Position numbers and translations under genes: made by a program. Of a stretch of DNA of 50,013 nucleotides, positions 46,124 to 50,013 are shown piece after piece. This DNA comes from Coxiella sp. RIFCSPHIGHO2_12_FULL_42_15 (GTDB lineage Bacteria; Pseudomonadota; Gammaproteobacteria; Coxiellales; Coxiellaceae). Below the pieces are notes generated by a model. The model saw only the letters and a program-made list of their open reading frames with translations. It did not search any database and was not told where the DNA came from. Every line of letters begins with the position of its first letter. Position 1 is the first letter of the stretch. The stretch lies in NCBI GenBank assembly GCA_001797285.1, contig MGOZ01000041.1, forward strand, positions 17,269-67,281. Direction: 5' to 3'.

Positions 46124-48064
46124 CTAGCTTGCTTGTGGATCGTCAAGTTGCGGATGCCGAGCTTGATGAGATTCACTCGGCAACGTTTTTGATTCTTTAT
46201 CACCCAGAGGGAGCGTGAGCTCATCGCCATCATCGATCCAATCTTCAGGGGGCGTTGGCGCTTTACCCTGCATAATTTCAGCCAGTTGCCGATCATCAAT
46301 GGTTTCGTATTTCATTAATGCGGCTGCCATCAAATGCAATGCATCCATATGAGTTTGCAATACTTTTTTTGCTGCGGAATAAGAACTATCGACGATGTAA
46401 CGCACTTCCTCATCAATCGCACGGGAAGTCGAATCCGAAATATCTTTATGCTGCGTCACAGAACGCCCGAGGAAAACTTCGCCTTCATCTTCACCGTAAG
46501 TCAATGGACCTAACTTATCAGATAAACCCCATTTCGTTACCATGTTTCGCGCAATTTCTGTGGCTTTTTCAATGTCATTTGAAGCCCCGGTGGTTACCGC
46601 ATCGGCACCAAAAATTAATTCCTCCGCAATACGTCCCCCGTACAATCCGGCTAAACGACTTAACAGGCGTCGTTTGCTATAACTGTAACGATCTTCTTCG
46701 GGTAAGAACATCGTGACACCCAGTGCTCGACCCCGTGGAATAATAGTCACTTTATAAACGGGATCATGATCTGGCATATTCAAGCCAACAATGGCATGCC
46801 CAGCTTCATGATAGGCGGTCAGCCTTTTCTCGCTTTCACTCATGACCATGGATTTGCGCTCAGCGCCCATCATAATTTTATCTTTGGCTTTTTCAAATTC
46901 GATCATGCTGACTTTTTTCTTGTTGGCCCGTGCCGCAAATAAAGCGGCTTCATTCACCAAATTGGCTAAATCAGCGCCTGAAAAGCCCGGCGTACCCCGC
47001 GCCAACATCGCAGGACGAATATCATCCGCCAAAGGCACTTTGCGCATATGCACTTCAAGAATCATCTCTCGGCCTTTAATATCCGGCAACGGCACGACCA
47101 CTTGACGATCAAAGCGTCCAGGCCGCAATAATGCGGGGTCCAATACATCGGGACGGTTAGTCGCCGCCATCACAATCACCCCTTCTTTACCTTCAAAACC
47201 ATCCATTTCCACCAGCAATTGATTGAGGGTTTGCTCACGTTCATCGTGCCCTCCCCCTAAGCCAGCTCCTCGATGGCGACCAACAGCATCAATTTCATCG
47301 ATGAAAATAATACAAGGTGCGTGCTTCTTCGCTTGATCAAACATGTCACGAACCCGCGATGCACCTACACCCACAAACATTTCCACAAAGTCGGAACCTG
47401 AGATGGTAAAAAAAGGGACTTTCGCTTCACCCGCAACGGCTTTTGCCAATAAGGTCTTACCGGTACCCGGAGAACCCACCAGCAATACTCCACAGGGGAT
47501 TTTACCCCCTAATTTTTGGAACTTGGCGGGATCACGCAGAAACTCAACGAGCTCCTGCACTTCTTCTTTCGCTTCTTCAACACCCGCAACATCCGCAAAA
47601 GTGACTTTGACTTGATCTTGGGTCAGGAGTCGCGCTTTGGATCGCCCAAAAGACATAGGACCGCCACGACTACCTCCTCCTTGCATTTGACGCATGAAAA
47701 AGATCCAAATCGCAATCAATAACAAAAATGGTGCCCAACTAATTAAAATTTGTAACAGGATACTGCGTTGCTTTGGTGCCACCCCTTGGACACTGACCCC
47801 TTTGGCCAGCAAGGTTTGCAGGATGGCTTCGTTCGGCATGGGCAAGTAAGTGGTGAAGTTTTGATCGTCTTTTGTGACGCCATTCACCGTCCGGTCTTGG
47901 ATCGTCACAGCGCTTATTTTTCCGTCATTGACAGCGTCCACGAATTGCGTATACGTGTAATCTTTAGGCGTCGGTTGGTGAGTGCCGAAATTACTAAACA
48001 CAACGATAAGCACAACGGCTATGACAACCCAAAGTAAAAGGTTTTTTAACATGCTACTGTTCAA
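46124..48064 (-). CDS. ftsH: ATP-dependent zinc metalloprotease FtsH
   Basis: A membrane-bound AAA+ protease that degrades LpxC, heat-shock sigma factor and damaged membrane proteins. The product of about 646 residues has two membrane segments (about 7-25 and 105-125), then the AAA domain with [18 protein letters not shown] (split) near 200 and [13 protein letters not shown] near 257, and the protease domain with HEAGHAIVG near 420 (zinc site) and a later conserved Asp. The C-tail is acidic. The start is TTG 48064 with GAGGG 8 nt ahead ([12 protein letters not shown]), although ATG 48052 is also possible. rlmE lies upstream, with a hairpin cassette between them. Confidence 0.97.
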   Translation of the reverse strand: MNSSMLKNLLLWVVIAVVLIVVFSNFGTHQPTPKDYTYTQFVDAVNDGKISAVTIQDRTVNGVTKDDQNFTTYLPMPNEAILQTLLAKGVSVQGVAPKQRSILLQILISWAPFLLLIAIWIFFMRQMQGGGSRGGPMSFGRSKARLLTQDQVKVTFADVAGVEEAKEEVQELVEFLRDPAKFQKLGGKIPCGVLLVGSPGTGKTLLAKAVAGEAKVPFFTISGSDFVEMFVGVGASRVRDMFDQAKKHAPCIIFIDEIDAVGRHRGAGLGGGHDEREQTLNQLLVEMDGFEGKEGVIVMAATNRPDVLDPALLRPGRFDRQVVVPLPDIKGREMILEVHMRKVPLADDIRPAMLARGTPGFSGADLANLVNEAALFAARANKKKVSMIEFEKAKDKIMMGAERKSMVMSESEKRLTAYHEAGHAIVGLNMPDHDPVYKVTIIPRGRALGVTMFLPEEDRYSYSKRRLLSRLAGLYGGRIAEELIFGADAVTTGASNDIEKATEIARNMVTKWGLSDKLGPLTYGEDEGEVFLGRSVTQHKDISDSTSRAIDEEVRYIVDSSYSAAKKVLQTHMDALHLMAAALMKYETIDDRQLAEIMQGKAPTPPEDWIDDGDELTLPLGDKESKTLPSESHQARHPQLDDPQAS

Positions 48065-48183
48065 TTTTATACCCTCGAGAAATAAATTGGCCGGTTGCTG
48101 CAGACAGCCCTAGCATCATTGAGCCAAGATTAACCTATTGAATCTCCATTATAGCCCAGAAATAAGCGCTCGACACCCATTTC

Positions 48184-48364
48184 CCAGGAATTCCCCATCT
48201 TTCGATGGGGAATTCCTTCCTTTTTATTGACGCGGGCTGCAGGGGACCTGCATCCTCGCGATCAAGGGGGAGCGCGCAAAGCTCCCCCTGGATAATCCCC
48301 CACTGTTTCAATCTTTTGTTTTCTAAAACAATAAGTGTTGACAGATAATGAACTTGGGGAATTG
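48184..48364 (+). repeat. Hairpin-rich intergenic cassette (copy 2)
   Basis: Almost identical to 31558-31736 over about 180 bp. The same four stem-loops are present, with one arm change (GCTCCCCCTGGAT instead of ...CTTGAT) and a few indels near the right end. It is placed between the 3' end of rlmE and the 5' end of ftsH, where E. coli has rlmE directly before ftsH. The short flanks 48065-48183 and 48365-48381 hold nothing else I recognise. Confidence 0.85.
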
Positions 48365-48381
48365 AGGTCTATTGCACACCG

Positions 48382-49002
48382 TTAACGTAACCCTTGAGCA
48401 ACAACGTACATTTCACTCGATCTTGCACGAGAAGATTGCGGTTTGCGAATTTTGACACTCTGAAATCGCCAGCGCCACTCTTTTAGCAATAAATCAACTC
48501 CTTCGCCTTGAAAGATCTTTACGACAAAGGTTCCACCAGGCCGAAGGATTTCTTGAGCGCATTGCCAAGCCAACTCAACTAAATGCAAAGAACGCGGCTG
48601 ATCAATACTCTTCTGACCAGTTATATTGGGAGCCATATCTGAAATTACAAGGTCAACAGTGTCTTTTTTTGTACGAGTCTGAATGCGTTGAAAAACTTCA
48701 GCTTGCACGGTTGCCTCATTGAAATCACCCTGAATCACCTCAACCCCAGGAGCGGCAATAACCGGTAGCACGTCAACTGCAACGACTAGCCCTCGCTCAC
48801 CGACAATCTCTCGCGCGATTTTTGACCATCCTCCTGGGGCTGCTCCCAAATCAATCACCACCATGCCGGGTTTCAGCAAGTGGTCCTTGTTATGCATCTC
48901 CAATAACTTGTACGCGGCGCGCGATGGATAACCTTCTTGCTTGGCCTTTTTGACGTAAATATCTCGAAAATGCTCATTTAACCAACGTTTATTATCGCTC
49001 AT
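48382..49002 (-). CDS. rlmE: 23S rRNA 2'-O-ribose methyltransferase RlmE
   Basis: Methylates U2552 of 23S rRNA. The 206 residues form a SAM-dependent Rossmann domain: KKAKQEGYPSRAAYKLLEM (near 18; catalytic Lys), VVIDLGAAPGGWSK near 49-62, VAVDVLPV, LVISDMAPNITG (Asp near 119), and GGTFVVKIFQGEG (Lys near 159) with the final E of SSEMYVV; the K-D-K-E tetrad is complete. The frame opens at a TTG at 49017, but ATG 49002 gives MSDNKRWLNEHF, normal for the family. The E. coli order is rlmE-ftsH, as here except for the inserted cassette. Confidence 0.96.
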   Translation of the reverse strand: MSDNKRWLNEHFRDIYVKKAKQEGYPSRAAYKLLEMHNKDHLLKPGMVVIDLGAAPGGWSKIAREIVGERGLVVAVDVLPVIAAPGVEVIQGDFNEATVQAEVFQRIQTRTKKDTVDLVISDMAPNITGQKSIDQPRSLHLVELAWQCAQEILRPGGTFVVKIFQGEGVDLLLKEWRWRFQSVKIRKPQSSRARSSEMYVVAQGLR

Positions 49003-49147
49003 CACGCTTATCTTCAACTACAATTAATTAAGGGCGGTAGAAAAAATGCAGCCAACCCGGTATGTTACCGCTCTTTTAAAGAATTTCAATAGCTGCTACA
49101 ATTGCGCTCATATTCAACGTGTGAAAGATGTAAAAGAGGTTATTGTT

Positions 49148-49579
49148 ATGAAAAAATCGAATGTAATCCGCTTGACGAAAGCCGCCCTTCTTCTAGCCAT
49201 TTTTTTTTCAACCAGTTATGCTGCCTATGCGCAACTAGATCCATGTGAAAACACAATAATGAATAATTACTGGGTATCTCAGGCTGGCCAATACGCCCTC
49301 TGCTCCACAAACACAATTCCCTGGTGGGGATCTCAATCTTCTGGTGAATACTTCTCCCTCAAGAAGCAATCTTGCACTAACGGAATATACCAGGCTACCG
49401 GGACATCCAGCCAATCAACGACTCCTCTAAATTTGAGCGGTAGTCTGGATTCAACGGGTTCTCTGAAGTTAACCGCAACCTATGTTGATGCAAGTGGAAA
49501 GAAAGTGCAGAACATTTCTACGTATGTTTTTAACGATCCCGATCCAAGCGTTTGTCGCTATGGATACAGGGGAAAATAA
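49148..49579 (+). CDS. Small secreted protein of unknown function
   Basis: Unrecognised. ATG 49148 with AGAGG ahead gives a signal peptide (MKKSNVIRLTKAALLLAIFF then STSYAAYA, cleavage likely before Q-LDP). The roughly 115-residue mature part carries four cysteines (near DPCEN, ALCST, QSCTN and SVCRY), enough for two disulfides, and a beta-rich Ser/Thr pattern (LSGSLDSTGSLKLTATYVD). The frame extends upstream to 49046 without ribosome-binding support. It is transcribed away from rlmE. It could be a periplasmic or secreted factor; no role can be assigned. Confidence 0.7.
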   Translation: MKKSNVIRLTKAALLLAIFFSTSYAAYAQLDPCENTIMNNYWVSQAGQYALCSTNTIPWWGSQSSGEYFSLKKQSCTNGIYQATGTSSQSTTPLNLSGSLDSTGSLKLTATYVDASGKKVQNISTYVFNDPDPSVCRYGYRGK

Positions 49580-49685
49580 AGCCTCCAGGCAGATCTAATT
49601 TGAGTATGACTTCACAAGCCGTGACGTAATAGCTCGCGTCCCTGGGCCCGTCCGGACAAACGCCGTCTCCTTGTTTAATGCAGCG

Positions 49686-49957
49686 CATCTTCACCTCTCC
49701 CAAGGGGAGAGGTCGCCGGTATTCCGGCGGGTGAGGGGGAACTGGTCATCCAGTTACTGCTTGATAAATAACAGAAAAAACATCTTGGCTATTATTCAAT
49801 ACCTCATGATTCCAAAAACGAGTAATGCGATATCCATTATGCTCGAGAATATAAGAGCGTTTATCATCTTTTTTTTAAATTGGGTCAGCTTATTCAAGAT
49901 CCCCCTCACCCGCCGTGCTTCGCACGTCTACCTCTCCCCTTGGGAGAGGTGAAGATG
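49686..49957. mobile_element. 272-bp inverted-repeat element enclosing a DUF559 remnant
   Basis: The ends are inverted copies of CATCTTCACCTCTCCCAAGG then GGAGAGGT (28 bp). Further in, both sides carry GGCGGGTGAGGGGGA and its complement. Between these are different small hairpins (CGCCGG/CCGGCG on the left, CGTGC/GCACG on the right). The interior encodes only the tail of a DUF559 protein. No transposase is present, so it would be non-autonomous or a relic. The remainder of the window, 49958-50013, has nothing I recognise. Confidence 0.6.
49746..49868 (-). pseudogene. C-terminal remnant of a DUF559 (Vsr-like endonuclease fold) protein
   Basis: A 40-codon frame reads DDKRSYILEHNGYRITRFWN followed by HEVLNNSQDVFSVI. 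The D-x-x-R-...-L-x-x-x-G-Y-x-V/I-x-R-F-W-N-x-E-V-L pattern is the end of DUF559 proteins, which share the Vsr/restriction-endonuclease fold. A stop codon lies three codons before it, and the N-terminal 70 or so residues with the first catalytic positions are missing. It is therefore not functional. Confidence 0.75.
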
Positions 49958-50013
49958 TGCTACATCAACCTAATTTTGGATAGCAAACCTAACATATTAA
50001 ATAAAAAACAGGT

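Noticed and set aside
49671..49952. 93-codon plus-strand frame at the right edge
   Set aside because: It reads through the inverted repeats and antisense to the DUF559 remnant; LSQGER and LSPWER are repeat translations, not a gene.
1..50013. CRISPR array or phage region
   Set aside because: The repeats present are not regularly spaced, and no cas, integrase or structural phage genes were seen.

Overview
The window looks like a chromosomal segment of a gammaproteobacterium of moderate, AT-leaning composition. It most resembles the order Legionellales (Coxiella/Legionella relatives). The reasons are the conserved housekeeping order (mutS, pncC, recA, recX, alaS, lysC, csrA; fimV, truA, accD, folC, dedD, cvpA, purF; ftsH, folP, glmM), GadC-like amino-acid permeases, and proteins with eukaryote-type domains (a U-box and a thyroglobulin type-1 domain). 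The species cannot be named from the sequence alone. I saw no rRNA, tRNA or CRISPR array.

Layout. 1-10.5 kb: csrA, lysC, alaS, recX, recA and pncC read leftward; a debris-rich gap (6.57-7.39 kb) with hairpin repeats and an IS110-type transposase stub follows; then mutS and a small heat-shock protein. 10.6-17.4 kb is an accessory block: a secreted beta-propeller protein, a membrane protein with a possible permuted NlpC/P60-like domain, a U-box protein, and a 770-residue protein of unknown function. 17.4-23.2 kb: rluB, scpB, scpA and yciO leftward; yciB, yciI and bolA rightward; an MFS transporter; rpmE. 23.2-32.4 kb: dusA, a membrane-anchored thyroglobulin type-1 protein, then the purF, cvpA, dedD, folC, accD, truA, fimV series and an outer-membrane barrel. 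32.7-38.2 kb: a DUF6790-like membrane protein, cytochrome bd (cydA, cydB and a 33-codon cydX-like gene), a HigA antitoxin with only a stub of its HigB toxin, and an APC permease. 38.5-49.6 kb: rnhB, guaA, guaB, a GadC-like permease, glmM, folP, ftsH, rlmE and a small secreted protein. The right edge carries the tail of a DUF559 protein inside a 272-bp inverted-repeat element.

Most genes are core functions: purine synthesis (purF, guaA, guaB), folate (folC, folP), DNA repair (recA, recX, mutS), tRNA and rRNA modification (truA, dusA, rluB, rlmE, yciO-like), chromosome segregation (scpA, scpB), cell-wall precursor supply (glmM), respiration (cydABX) and proteolysis (ftsH).

Two families of dispersed repeats are the least expected content. 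One is a multi-hairpin cassette of about 120-180 bp whose stems change sequence between copies yet stay paired. The other is an inverted-repeat element of about 200 bp found whole once and as halves elsewhere. One half-copy encodes the last roughly 23 residues of RnhB, and another supplies the sequence just upstream of dusA. With the eukaryote-like U-box and thyroglobulin proteins, these are the observations most worth following up.
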